Assembly: GCF_022605725.1 (NCBI RefSeq)
Contig: NC_065554.1
Location: forward strand, 22,711,100 to 22,775,099
Direction of reading: 5' to 3'
Source: Anthonomus grandis grandis
Taxonomy: Eukaryota; Arthropoda; Insecta; Coleoptera; Curculionidae
Length of the DNA stretch: 64,000 nt
In this document: positions 45,522 to 56,900 of the stretch, piece after piece
Position numbering within the stretch: the stretch's first letter is position 1
How the letters are laid out: each line of letters starts with the position of its first letter
Made by a program: the position numbers and the translations under genes
The notes under the pieces: generated by a model
Seen by the model: only the letters and a program-made list of their open reading frames with translations
What the model was told of the DNA's origin: nothing
Database searches by the model: none

Positions 45522-47053
45522 CTACATGTAATATGCTATATTATTTCCCCTTAAATTATTGTTAGGAAATCCTCTACTTCGACTCCTATTTTGAAAAGTC
45601 CTTGTATATCTTGACCCTCGAAAACCATTCCTATAATTATTTTGAGCCGGACTATTATAGCTATTTGGAGAATTTTGAATTCCTCGACCGCGAGAAAATC
45701 CTCTATTATAACCCCGTGAGTTATTATTACCTCTACCTCTCATAATATCGAAAAGTCGCGAGTTACCATCTTGCCTAGTAACCTCCTCATCTTTAGCGCC
45801 GCAAATAGGGTCAGTTAATTTAATATAATTTCGAGCTTTTATAATTGTGCGTAATTCTGTGTTTTGTAGGCCGTTTGCGAATGTTTTAATGGCAAGTTTT
45901 TCATTAATTGGAGTTAAAAGCGCTACAGCCCCGTCATTACCCTCCGATTGAGCAATAGTCAAATCAAGCAGTAGATTCTCAATTTTTCTACCAAATTCTT
46001 CAATACCCTTATTACCTTGCCTAACATTACTCAATTGGACGGATAATGCTGCAGCAGATTTTTTATTTAGCAAATTGTTTTTTAAAGCACGTACTAACAA
46101 CTAGTTAGACTCGTAAGATCATTGGAGGCGTATTTTAGCATTAGCTGTTAATCTAGTTTTAAGAACATAATTAGTTAAATATTGTTTTGCATTAGCCTCC
46201 AGCAGTGAGTCATATAACTCGATGCCATCAATTAATTTTAGTCGTATTTTCGTGCAAAAGGGATGCAGCGGTTCTCAAATGAAATTTTTCCCCCATGATT
46301 TCGACTCTTTCCAGACAATCAGAATTGGCTTCCTCTGAATATGGATTTAAATTATCTGAACTACTTTCTGCCTTTTCTGTTTGTTCAGCTAGAGCCGTTT
46401 TTAATCTACTTTGTAATATTTTATCGATGGCGGAAAAATAAGACTCGATACTCTCAATGTATTTTTTATCCTCAGAAATTACCTCTTCTTTATGATTAAC
46501 ACTATTAAATTTATCTCTTATGTTCACAAATTCTATACTAAAATTATTAACTGTGTCTAACTTACCCCTATTATATTTAAAATTATCACGCCTATCTAAT
46601 GAATCCTTATTCAAGTTCCTATAAAATACTTTAAGCTCGTCCAAAAGGTACCTCAGCTACTGGGCCTCCATGCATCTCTCATCCCTCGGTGCGTATTAGC
46701 GGCTTTTTGCCTCACTAATGCGTTCCCACGATGCTGGCTCCGGTATGGATATAACCAGTTGAAGTTCGCATGTTGTGACCGCTCTTCGGAATCGGTCTAA
46801 TGACGTCAAAAGGGCACTTATACACGCTCTTGGCTTAGAGCTATTTCTCTCCGTATCTTCTACTTTAAAAATTTATTATATCTGTTCCAGCAGAAATAAA
46901 TTATGACAAAAATCACCGATATCAGCACTCCTAGGCCTAAAATATCTTTGAGTGCCATGGCGCGGCTTTTGCGATACTGGGATTGTTGGTTAGGCCTCCA
47001 CTGTTACCCGCTTGGGCAATAATCACCTCTTCTTTTGAATATTCGGTTCCCAT
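45522..47053 (-). pseudogene. Gag-like gene of the gypsy-like element
   Basis: Structural protein relic. It opens at 47053 with MGTEYSKEEVIIAQ, which fits an N-myristoylation signal (MGxxxS). After a degraded stretch, 46,644-46,228 encodes a helical, charged segment. A capsid-like domain at 46,228-45,780 includes LSVQLSNVRQGNKGIEEFGR and FANGLQNTELRTIIKARNY. The C-terminus (45,740-45,540) is Arg/Gly/Asn-rich (RGRGNNNSRGYNRGFSRGRG), a nucleic-acid-binding tail in place of a CCHC knuckle. In-frame stops interrupt the region near 46,105 and in the leader. Confidence 0.75.
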
Positions 47054-47152
47054 GATATTCACCAAATATCTTCTTTGGCACTAACACTTATACACATTTA
47101 CAAAATTACTTTAACTTAATTTACTTATTATTTACCACTACTATAATAACGC

Positions 47153-47170
47153 CAACTGGCAGGGTCGCCA
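47153..47170 (-). promoter_or_regulatory. Primer-binding site
   Basis: TGGCGACCCTGCCAGTTG directly follows the LTR end. It begins TGG as required for pairing with a tRNA CCA tail. I did not assign the tRNA. Confidence 0.55.
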
Positions 47171-47410
47171 TGTGATGTTGGGAAAAGGTTCATCGTAAAT
47201 CGAAGGCGTTAGAGTGGTGTTTACTATAGATTTATTAGCATCTGACTTACAACTGCCTTACGTCTACAATAATCCTAAACTAGTAACCTTAACTACGCAG
47301 CGTCTACGTGCTGTTTTTTATGTAATAAGCATAATATAAATTATAAATATATTGGTGTTGCCTTGACAATCTAGAACACCATACTAACCTGCATACCTTG
47401 GACTACATTC
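47171..47410 (-). repeat. 5' LTR of the gypsy-like element
   Basis: On the minus strand the LTR ends CCCAACATCACA at 47171, next to the primer-binding site, and has an AATAAA signal at about 47,236-47,231. Its outer limit near 47,410 is a guess because no second LTR is available. Confidence 0.55.
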
Positions 47411-49220
47411 CTTAATTAAAGATTAAACAATAATTATGTCATACATATTAGACCTCAGAAGGACCTTGAAATATTCCCTAATACAGGGTTCAAACTCATG
47501 ACAGAATTCCTCGATCTAATCATCAACTTTTTCAGCTGTTAGAGCATATACCTGGAACATGCAAATTCTTATTGGAATGCCAAGTAAGAATATACGTAAC
47601 TAATTGTAAGAATGCAATTGCAGTTAAAATTGGTATAAAGTCAATAACTAATTTTTTCAGTTTATTAGAAATACTTAAAGCGACTCCATGTCTATGGTAT
47701 GGTGGGAGTCAATATTACCGCTGTAATAAATACAATGTATAAGGTGTCGGTTACATGAATTTATCATAAGTACTATTGAAGCATATATGGCTAATAAAAA
47801 TCATAGAACTAGTTCCGCATTCTTTTAATTTTGACTATTTCACTATAATGAAGATTCTGGCTTTATTTACCTAAGTTTGACTAAATTTTACTATTCAGGC
47901 TCTCTGGCTTCAGGAATCTATTTTTCCTCTAATTTTAAATCACCCTTCATAGAAAGCTTAGTAAATGGGCTACTTTTTTTATAAAAAACCATAATACAAA
48001 TTAAAAAATCAAAATCCGCCGTGCTTATTATAGAAATATTTTCCCTGCTACAAAAACAGCATTGAAAGCTTGTAACAAAGCTATCTATATTTCAGTGAAC
48101 ATTCACCTGTCTACAGCCGCGAGTTGTGCAAAAAAAACGTAATCCATATTCGATTTTTGTTGAAACAGGCCGAACCCTCATATTTGATATTTGCCCAAAA
48201 ACTCCGTTGTTTGCTTTAAATTTGAATTTTTTCGCAGCAAACTTGTGTGATAACGGCTACGTAAATAGCAATCACCTCCTCCCTGGTCAATATATAAATT
48301 TGAATAAAAATAAGTTATAAAGCTATAAAATGAAAAGATTTATGCCTTAAAGGCCCTTATATCAAATATGAAACATATTAAAATTTAACAAAAACATGGC
48401 TCCTTTCATCTTTCCATAATACACGAGACATATAATTCATATTATTCAGCGTTATCTTTGTGGACCAAAAAATTTATAACATCTTGCGGTATTGGTTTTG
48501 TTCAGTTTCTATGCACACAAGAAAATATATTGCTTAAAGTGGTCCTCATTCGGGAATTTTGATTTATCGATGTTTGCTTTAGGAGGAATATTGTTAGGGG
48601 TAAAAAGGGAACAGGGAGTTTAAAACATGTTTATATCACCTAAACCGAACTGACTTAGTTGCAATTAGGAGTAGAGAATGAACAATTAGCGAAGACAGGC
48701 TTAAGATCAAAATTACACATAATAACAGGATAGGGAACGGTTCGATCGTGACAGAAGTGACATTGAAGAAGACAGTTTGATTGCCTTAAAAGGTGGAGAA
48801 ACGATGTTTGGTGTGAACCGGAACGAAAATACTATTGTGTTATCAGTAGCGTAGTATTTTTTTTCTTTTATGTAGACTTTCATATAGGATTGATGTACAA
48901 AAATAGTAATTTATGTAGCAAGTTTGTAAAATTAAATTTTTATGAACAGAAATTTTGGATAAATAAATTCCATTAAATAAAATTTAATAAAGATCGTAAA
49001 ACGAAAGAATATAACCAACATTAACAAAAAAACTCTTTGTGCCTTTTTTTAAGGGATAATAATTCAATATCAATAGCTATTTACTTAATGAGACGTTTGA
49101 TATAATTTAAAAAAATATAATTATTTTATTCTGATAAAAGAAGAAACTAAATTTAGTATATTTGACAATTAGACAGTAAAGAAACGCCATTACTGTGTAT
49201 AAAAGATTAAGACTTTTTTA
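47411..49220. other. No gene seen
   Basis: AT-rich. The frame at 48126-48320 (+) has no domain. No RNA gene or clear repeat. Confidence 0.55.
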
Positions 49221-50068
49221 GGGATAATAGACACAGAAAAAAGGGAATACTTTTTTACTTTTCAAGATAAACAAATGAAAGTTGGTATATCGATAGAATA
49301 GTTACAAGAGAATCTTTTGACATATTCTATTGTTTTCTATCACATCCGATTTAACAGGAAAAAACACTAACTTTCTTATTATAAATGGGATACTTGGTAT
49401 ATTATTACGTATTTCGATAGAAAATGATACTCTGAAAACAATGATACTCTATTTACTACATTTTATTTTATACTCATAGAAAAAATAATTTTTTTAAATT
49501 TTAAAATAGGGTGCTATGAATGCGTTGAAAGTTTTAATTTTTAATCAAGTAATCACGTAAAAATAGTTTTCATTGCATTTTATGACCTAAATCTTTTATA
49601 CGCCTATTTAAAATGTCCAAACTATTAATTTTGGCATTTGCTTGATTTTTTTAAATAGCACATTATTGGGAACACCCACTTTTCAAATGCGGTTTTTTTT
49701 CCTAATAATTTGATATAATTATTTTTTAAATCGGTTGATAAATAAGCCCATGTTGCCCAAAATGATTTTTTCTTTGAGTATAAAATAAAAAGTAGTAAAA
49801 GAGTAGAGTATCATTATTTTCAGAATATCATTTTCTATCGAAATATATAATAATATACCAACTGTCCCATTTGAAATAAGAAAGTTCTTACCAAAGTACC
49901 ATTCTTCCTGTTAAACCGGAAGTAATGGTAAACAATAGAATATGTCAAAAGATGCTCTTATAATACGCTCTTATAAGAGAACTATTCTATCGATATACCA
50001 AATTTCATTTGTTTATGTTGAAAAATAAAAAAAGTTATTAAGTGTTCCCTTTTTTCTGTGTCACCCGG
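49221..50068. mobile_element. Foldback / long-TIR nonautonomous element (848 bp)
   Basis: Arms of about 290 bp, 49,231-49,520 and the reverse complement of 49,770-50,060, share long blocks: GACACAGAAAAAAGGGAA, GGTATATCGATAGAATAGTT, CTTTTGACATATTCTATTGT, TTTCGATAGAAAATGATA. The tip on the right reads TACCGGGTGACACAG inverted, with TA outside each end, which suggests mariner-type mobilisation. About 250 bp of loop carries no coding frame. Confidence 0.85.
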
Positions 50069-50169
50069 TATAAGCCGTTTAAGTAACCCGAAATATTTTA
50101 AGCAACTAGAATGATTCTACTCTGATAAAAAAAAATTAATTTTAATAAGTTTGACCGTTATTTTATTTT

Positions 50170-52767
50170 GTTAATCATGAACACCTATTTGAGGCCCAGC
50201 AATCATTGACGATCGTAATGTGTTAGTGGTTCACGTCTGTCGTCGCGTCGGTTCAAGTATTATAAAGTCACATTTATAAATTAGTCAAAGCGTATTAGAG
50301 AGGTGAGATGCGGTAGAATGCCAAATAATGGACTTTTGACCCCCTTTTTAGTATGAAAACCTATCTGAGATCCAGAAATCATTGACGATCGTAATGGATT
50401 AAAAGTTCACATCTGTGATCAATTTAATTACATACGAAAAGTAATATTTTAAGATGATTCAAGGCATATTAGAGAGATGAGATGCGGTAAAATGCCAAAT
50501 AATGGTCTTTTAACCCCCTTTTTGGCATCAAAACCAATCTGAGACGCAGAAATCATTGACGATCTCAATGGATTGGAGGTTCCCGTCTGCGATCGGTTCA
50601 ATTACATACGAAAAGTAACATTTCAAGATGGTTTAAAGCATATTAGAGAGGTGAGATGCGGTAGAATGCCAAATAATTGACTTTTGACCCCCTTTTTGGC
50701 ATGAAAACCTATCTGAGACCCAGGAATCATTGACGATCGCCATAAATTAAAGGTTTCCATCTGTAGTCGGTTCAATTACATATGAAAAGTAATATTTTAA
50801 GATAATTTAAGGCATATTAGAGAGTTAAGATGCGGTAGAATGCCAAATAATGGACTTCTGACCCCCTTTTTGGCATGAAAACCTATCTGAGACCCAGAAA
50901 TCATTGACGATCGCAATGGATTAAAGGTTCTCGTCTGTGATCGATTTAATTACATACGAGAAGTAACATTTTAAGATGCTTCAAGGCATATTAGAGAGAT
51001 GAGATCCGGTAAAATGCCAAATAATGGTCTTTTGATCCCCTTTTTGGCATAAAAACCTATCTGAGACCCAAAAATCATTGACGATCCTAATGAATTGATA
51101 ATTCACATCTGTGATCGGTTTAATTTCATACGAAAAGTAACATTTCAAGATGATTCAGGGCATATTAGAGAGATGAGATGCGGTAGAAACCCAAATAATG
51201 AACTTTTGACCCTCTGTTTGGCATGAAAACCTATCTGAGACCCAGGAATCATTGACGAACGCAATGGATTGATGGTTCCTATCTGTGATCGATTTAATTA
51301 GATACGAAAAATAACATTTTAAGTTGATTCAAGGCATATTAGAGAGGTGAGATGCGATAAAATGCCAAATAATGGACTTTTGACCCTCTTTTAGGCATGA
51401 AAACCTATCTGAGACCCAGGAATCATTAACGATCGCAACGGATTAAAGGTTTTCATTTGTGGTCGGTTCAATGACATATGAAAAGTAATATTTTAGGACG
51501 ATTCAAGGCATATTAGTGAGATGCGATGCGGTAAAATGCCAAATAATGGTCTTTTAACCCCCTTTTTGGCATAAAAACCTATCTGAGACCCAGAAATCAT
51601 TGACGATCCTAATGAATTGATAATTCACATCTGTGACCGGTTTAATTTCATACGAAAAGTAACATTTCAAGATGATTCAGGGCATATTAGAGAGATGAGA
51701 TGCGGTAGAAACCCAAATAATGAACTTTTGACCCTCTGTTTGGCATGAAAACCTATCTGAGACCCAGGAATCATTGACGATCGCAATGGGTTGAAGGTTC
51801 CCATTTGTGGTCAGTTCAATTACATATGAAAAGTAATACTTCAAGATGATTCAAGGCATATTAGAAAGTTAAAATGCGGTAGAATGCCAAATAATGGACT
51901 TCTGACCCCCGTTTTGGCATGAAAGCCTATCTGAGAAACAGGAATCATTGACGAACGCAATGGATTGATGGTTCCTATCTGTGATTGATTTAATTACATA
52001 CGAAAAGTAACATTTTAAGATGATTCAAGCCATATTAGAGAGGTGAGATGCGATAAAATGCCAAATAATGGACTTTTGACCCTCTTTTAGGCATAAAAAC
52101 CTATCTGAGACCCAGGAATCATTAACGATCGCAATGGATTAAAGGTTTCCATTTGTGGTCGGTTCAATGACATATGAAAAGTAATATTTTAGGATGATTC
52201 AAGGCATATTAGTGAGCTGCGATGCGGTAAAATGCCAAATAATGGTCTTTTAACCCCCTTTGTGGCATCAAAACCTATCTGAGATACAGGAATTATTGAT
52301 GATCGCAATGAATTAATAATTCACGTCTGTGCTTGGTTTAATTATATATGAAAAGTAATATTTAAAAATTACTCAAAGCATATTAGAACGGTGAGATGCG
52401 GTAGAATGCCAAATAATGGTCTTTTGACCCCCTTTTTGGCATGAAAACCTATCTGAGACCCAGTAATCATTGACGAACGCAATGGATTGATGGTTTCTAT
52501 CTGTGATCCATTTAAATACATACGAAAAGTCACATTTTAAGATGATTCAAGGCATATTAGAGAGGTGAGATGCGATAAAATGCCAAATAATGGACTTTTG
52601 ACCCCCTTTTCAGCATGAAAACCTATCTGAAATCCAGAAATCATTGACTATCGCAATGAATTGAAGGTTCCCGTCTGTGATCGGTTCAATTACATACGAA
52701 AAGAAATATCTCAAAATTATTCAAAGCATATTAGAACGGTGAGATGCGGTAGAATACCTAATAATGT
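50170..52767. repeat. 174-bp satellite array, about 15 units
   Basis: The phrase CTATCTGAGA recurs at 50185 (variant), 50362, 50535 (variant), 50709, 50883, 51057, 51231, 51405, 51579, 51753, 51927, 52101, 52275, 52449 and 52623. From 50535 onward the spacing is exactly 174 bp. Other constant blocks: CATTGACGATCG, TACGAAAAGTAA, GGCATATTAGAGAG, GAGATGCGGTA and TGCCAAATAATGG. Units 51057 and 51579, 51231 and 51927, and 51405 and 52101 are far more alike than neighbours, showing internal multi-unit duplication. No coding frame. Confidence 0.95.
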
Positions 52768-53917
52768 CGGTGTAAAATAATCTTGGAAAATTCCTCTGGA
52801 AATGTTTACTTACCCTCGTTATAGTTATTGAGAAGATTATTATTTCTTTAAGTGTCCATAAGGTAATGTAGGTTTTCTCATTTTGGGACATACCTTGTAG
52901 ATTTCCAGTACTTTTATTGGCGAGTTGTGAGGGAAAAAATCATCTATTATTATTATTATTTTTAATAAGAAACAAACTTGAAATCATCAGAAACCAAAAA
53001 TGTCCAAAAAAGTTGTGGTCTGAAATCAGCCCGTATAAGTGGATTCACCTAGAAGGCATAAAAAAAAATATTTCCATTTAAAATTAATATAAATTTATGT
53101 TTTCATTTAATTATTAGTTTTATATTATCTTGCACAATACCAAAAGTTACTTACAATAAACTCCAAAGTTAAATTGCTTTGCCCAAGTACTTTATACAGC
53201 ATAACCCCAATCCCCCTAAAGGCGGAAACTCACAGACCAGCAAAAAACATTCAATTTTCATGGGAAGACTTTGGAATTATAAATTCGCCGTCCGACACGT
53301 TCCGTAATGATAACCATACATTTTCAGTGAAGTAAGAGTAACGAGGGCAACCGTGAAAATCGTAAATGTGAAGGGAAGAGGTTTTTTTAGAGGGTGTACA
53401 ATTGATCGCGGTTATTTACTGCAATTCTTATTTGTTTTTAACCGCTTTAGGGAGCGTCAAAATGTTACTACAAAATCAGTTGGTTTATTGACCTATCTCA
53501 TAAAACTTTTATTTCAATCCAGAGTAATTACCCTAAAATCCACCTGCTATAACCTGGGTTTAAGAAAAGGCTCTTAAATGCATCTGTCCTCGGGCATTTC
53601 GCCACTAAAGTGCAGTATTTACATGAAAAGATCATTTCAAACTTTAGACTTTGTAATAAGGGTTACTTAAGTGAGAAACTTCTGCTAAATTAGGTTGAGA
53701 TTTATTAAGAAATTTAAAAGGATAAATAATTTAACACAGTTTGGGTTAGATTTCAATCGTGTAAATCAAGTCAAATCGATTTCTTAATAATATGATTATG
53801 TGCTTAATGGACTTTGAGCCCCGGATTTTTATTTACTGATAAGAAGACACGAGTCATTTATTTTTAAAATTCACACAAGAGTAACACTGGGTAAAGAGGC
53901 TGATTTTTTTGTTCAAT
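52768..53917. promoter_or_regulatory. PCCA upstream region
   Basis: Lies between the satellite and the PCCA start codon. It contains a (TTA)5 run at 52,945-52,960 and a GC-richer stretch at 53,190-53,420. No TATA box stands out near the expected start. The frame at 53353-53577 has no domain or ATG in good context and is not supported. Confidence 0.4.
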
Positions 53918-53980
53918 ATGGTGCTTCAAAAAAATGGAATTTTTAGGACACTATTGTGTATTTGCTATGAGAGCGTACAG
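53918..53980 (+). CDS. PCCA: PCCA exon 1 (start, presequence)
   Basis: ATG at 53918 gives MVLQKNGIFRTLLCICYESV and Q, then a strong GTAAGT donor. Basic and hydrophobic residues fit a mitochondrial import signal. Chosen because it joins exon 2 in phase 0; the other ATG nearby (53,934) would read into a stop. Confidence 0.75.
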
Positions 53981-56900
53981 GTAAGTTACTTTGAAAGGTT
54001 TGAAATTGTTTATAACAATCCACTATTTTTCAAAAAAATCTTTAGCAGCGTAGTCTGAGTCTTTTGTCTCAATCTGAAGAACCAATTTTTAAAAAAGTTC
54101 TGGTGGCCAACAGGGGTGAGATCGCTTGCAGAATTATACGTTCGGCCAAACAAATGGGAATTAAGACTGTGGCAGTGTATTCTGTAGCTGATTCTCAAGC
54201 TGTAAGTAACTGAATTTTTATTTATTTTAATTAATTAATTAATAAACATAGGAATAGTTATAATATATTGTAGCGTTTTTCCCGTTCGTTAGGTTTGATT
54301 TAAAACAATCAAATATAATCAACTAATTTATTTACATACTTCACTACGAAAACACGATTACTCACGACTACTAGAAATATTTATTTTTACTGCATTTATT
54401 TACAACTATTTAAATCTTGTGCCAATATTTCGACCTTTACTTCACTGAACTAAAAACTGACTTCCATCGGTGATGCGGCTCCTTATATACTCGGCTGTTC
54501 TTGAAAATTCTCGCTAACTTTCGAGACGTCGTGCGGTGTACGATTTGTATCATTCCAGAATGACGGAGAGTCAATCCTATTAGTATAATAAAAGGTGTCA
54601 TAATAATTAAGGATGTTTCATTATGTTCACGTAAATATTTTGATGATCTCACGAGCATTATCTAGTAGGTTTTTTCTGGTTTGTAATTGGTGGATTTATC
54701 AACATTTTATGATAATACTGCCTGACAAGATGAGAAATAATCTGATCTCAGAGGGACATAAATTTATTAATAATAGTTCTTAAAAAAAATTTCAGATTAT
54801 ATACAACTATTCAATAGACCCACGAAGATCTGGAGGCTTGAGAGCCATACCAATCCTAAAAGCACTTATTCTTACAATACTTTCAATGGACTTATTCAAT
54901 ATCATCAATTATGGTGATATATTTTAGATTTGATATAGTATGTCTGAGAATATTTAGTCAATATGGGAAGCTTTAGTGGAAACCCTAAGCCGATAGAATT
55001 ATTTGCTCTCCTGACATATTTAAGGTACATCAAGAGTTGGTATTGAGATCACTTTTATAAAATTCATTAATGATCTCCCAGATATAGATCCTTAAGCTCA
55101 ATACACTCGATAAAAGACATTTATTTATCAGGGCTTTTGGGCATTCTTGAAAGTGCTTTAGGGTGGAATAGGACAATAATGATTTGTTACGAATAAGTTT
55201 TGTTTTAAATATTCCACAAAATAATCTTAAACTGCATTGAGCTTTATTATTAAAATTTGCAAATTATTAGGCAACAATATCTTTTTAATTAGGTAGTTGA
55301 TTGGCTTTTTAATATGTTGATAATTATTATCTGAGACTGTTAAAAATCCATATTACACAAACGTGTCTTCAAATATCTTTATTTGCTATATATAGAAAGA
55401 CTTCTGTTTTTTTTATAAAATCATATATTTCCCATTATGCGACTTAAAACTATCAACATAATCGTAATAAACGTCATAATATAATTCTTATGCCAAACAA
55501 ATGGCTACTTATCGGGTGGACATCAAATTCCATGCATTTACTTTTGTTACTTACTATCTTGATCTATTTCTACTTCATTAACTGAGTGATATTAAATGAT
55601 TTAGTGAACATAATTGCAAGAACTGATTCTAATCATTCTAGAGCAACTAGCAACCTGTAGGCACTTTAGTCTCAAAAATCTCCATATCATCAGCAAAATG
55701 CTAAGACAGGTCTATAAGTTATGTGATCATCAATGCCATAAACAAATAAATTAAAAATTAGTGGTTCACAGTGGAAATATTTTTAAATTATTAAATTAGT
55801 TTGCTTATGTGTTTCCTTTTAAACCAAGATAACATAGAGCCAATTCTCAAAGATTCCAATTTTTGAAGGAGAATAATGTGCTTGATGCAGTCGAATACTT
55901 AAGAAAAGTCTATATGAGCAAAGTCAACCTGCAACGGCTGTTCCATGGCAGGTAATATATTGTACTCGTATAACACTAAATTAGAAGCAGTGCAGCTACT
56001 AAAAGTAGATATATGGGTGAATCTTGAGCTAATGGTCTATAAAAAGCAAAAAATGACCCTCTTGAGTACCTGCGATGGAACTTTTTTTAGGCACTTATTG
56101 CCATATTAAAGATCTATTTAAGTAAAATTAGAACATAATGTCAAAGGCATTTAAGCATAAGAAAACAGGGAAGTTACAAACATTTTAGGCGTGGTAACTT
56201 AGTTAGAAGAGTTAGAAGAGCATGGAACATATTAGAAGAATAAATGACCTCTTTTGACTGACTCGAAGAAGAAAATCAAACGCTTAAATGTTTTGTTCTT
56301 ACAAGTTGATAGAAAAATGTATGTTTTTCAGTTAGTAAATCATGAGAAAAAGCACTTCACTACCCAGAAATGATACCGACAAAGTGGAATGGATAAGACC
56401 CTCTTAAAATAGAACATTGCACTTTTTAACATCTTTTTGATCTTACCTATTTTTTTTCTTCCTTATCAAGAGCCGAAAGAAGAGAAACTGGACAGAAATT
56501 TGACGGCTGGAAATTCACTGTTTAATATAATAAGAAAGGCCCAATTGTATCTATTGTTGAAAAATCGATGTTTTTTAGTTTTTGGTGACACTTTCCTTAG
56601 CACTAGCAATAGTACAAGTATGCCCAGAAGTTTAGTGTCAGCTGCAGATACAACTTGAATTTTTGAGCCAAATTCTACAGTAGATTTTGTTCAAAAAATT
56701 CACCTAAAGCACAAAATGCATTTTTTGATAACATTATACAATATTTTACTTATTTGCTTTGAAATCTGTGCAGCCATATAAAAGTTGTGCTTTACAACGG
56801 GATCTGAAAGGTAAATTTTGGAAAAAAAATTATGTATCCCGTGTTTCACTTTTATACCGTAGCGCCACCTAATAGTCCTGCTTTGAAACAAAAGTTAAGG

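Larger units (their letters stand above)
45242..47410 (-). mobile_element. Ty3/gypsy-like element, 5' fragment
   Basis: Reading the minus strand: LTR (about 47,410 to 47,171), primer-binding site, a leader of about 100 bp, a gag-like gene with stops (47,053-45,522) and the start of an aspartic protease (45,433-45,242). RT, RNase H, integrase and the 3' LTR are all missing, cut off at the minisatellite. This is an old inactive copy of an insect endogenous retroelement; I describe only what is present. Confidence 0.8.

Noticed and set aside
50170..52767. CRISPR-like regular repetition
   Set aside because: The whole 174-bp unit is repeated with no unique spacers, in a eukaryotic context. It is a satellite.
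53353..53577. 74-codon open frame upstream of PCCA
   Set aside because: No recognisable domain and no good start. PCCA exon 1 is placed better at 53918.
53934..53980. Alternative PCCA start at the second ATG (53,934)
   Set aside because: Its frame joins exon 2 at either acceptor into an early TGA, whereas the ATG at 53,918 joins in phase.
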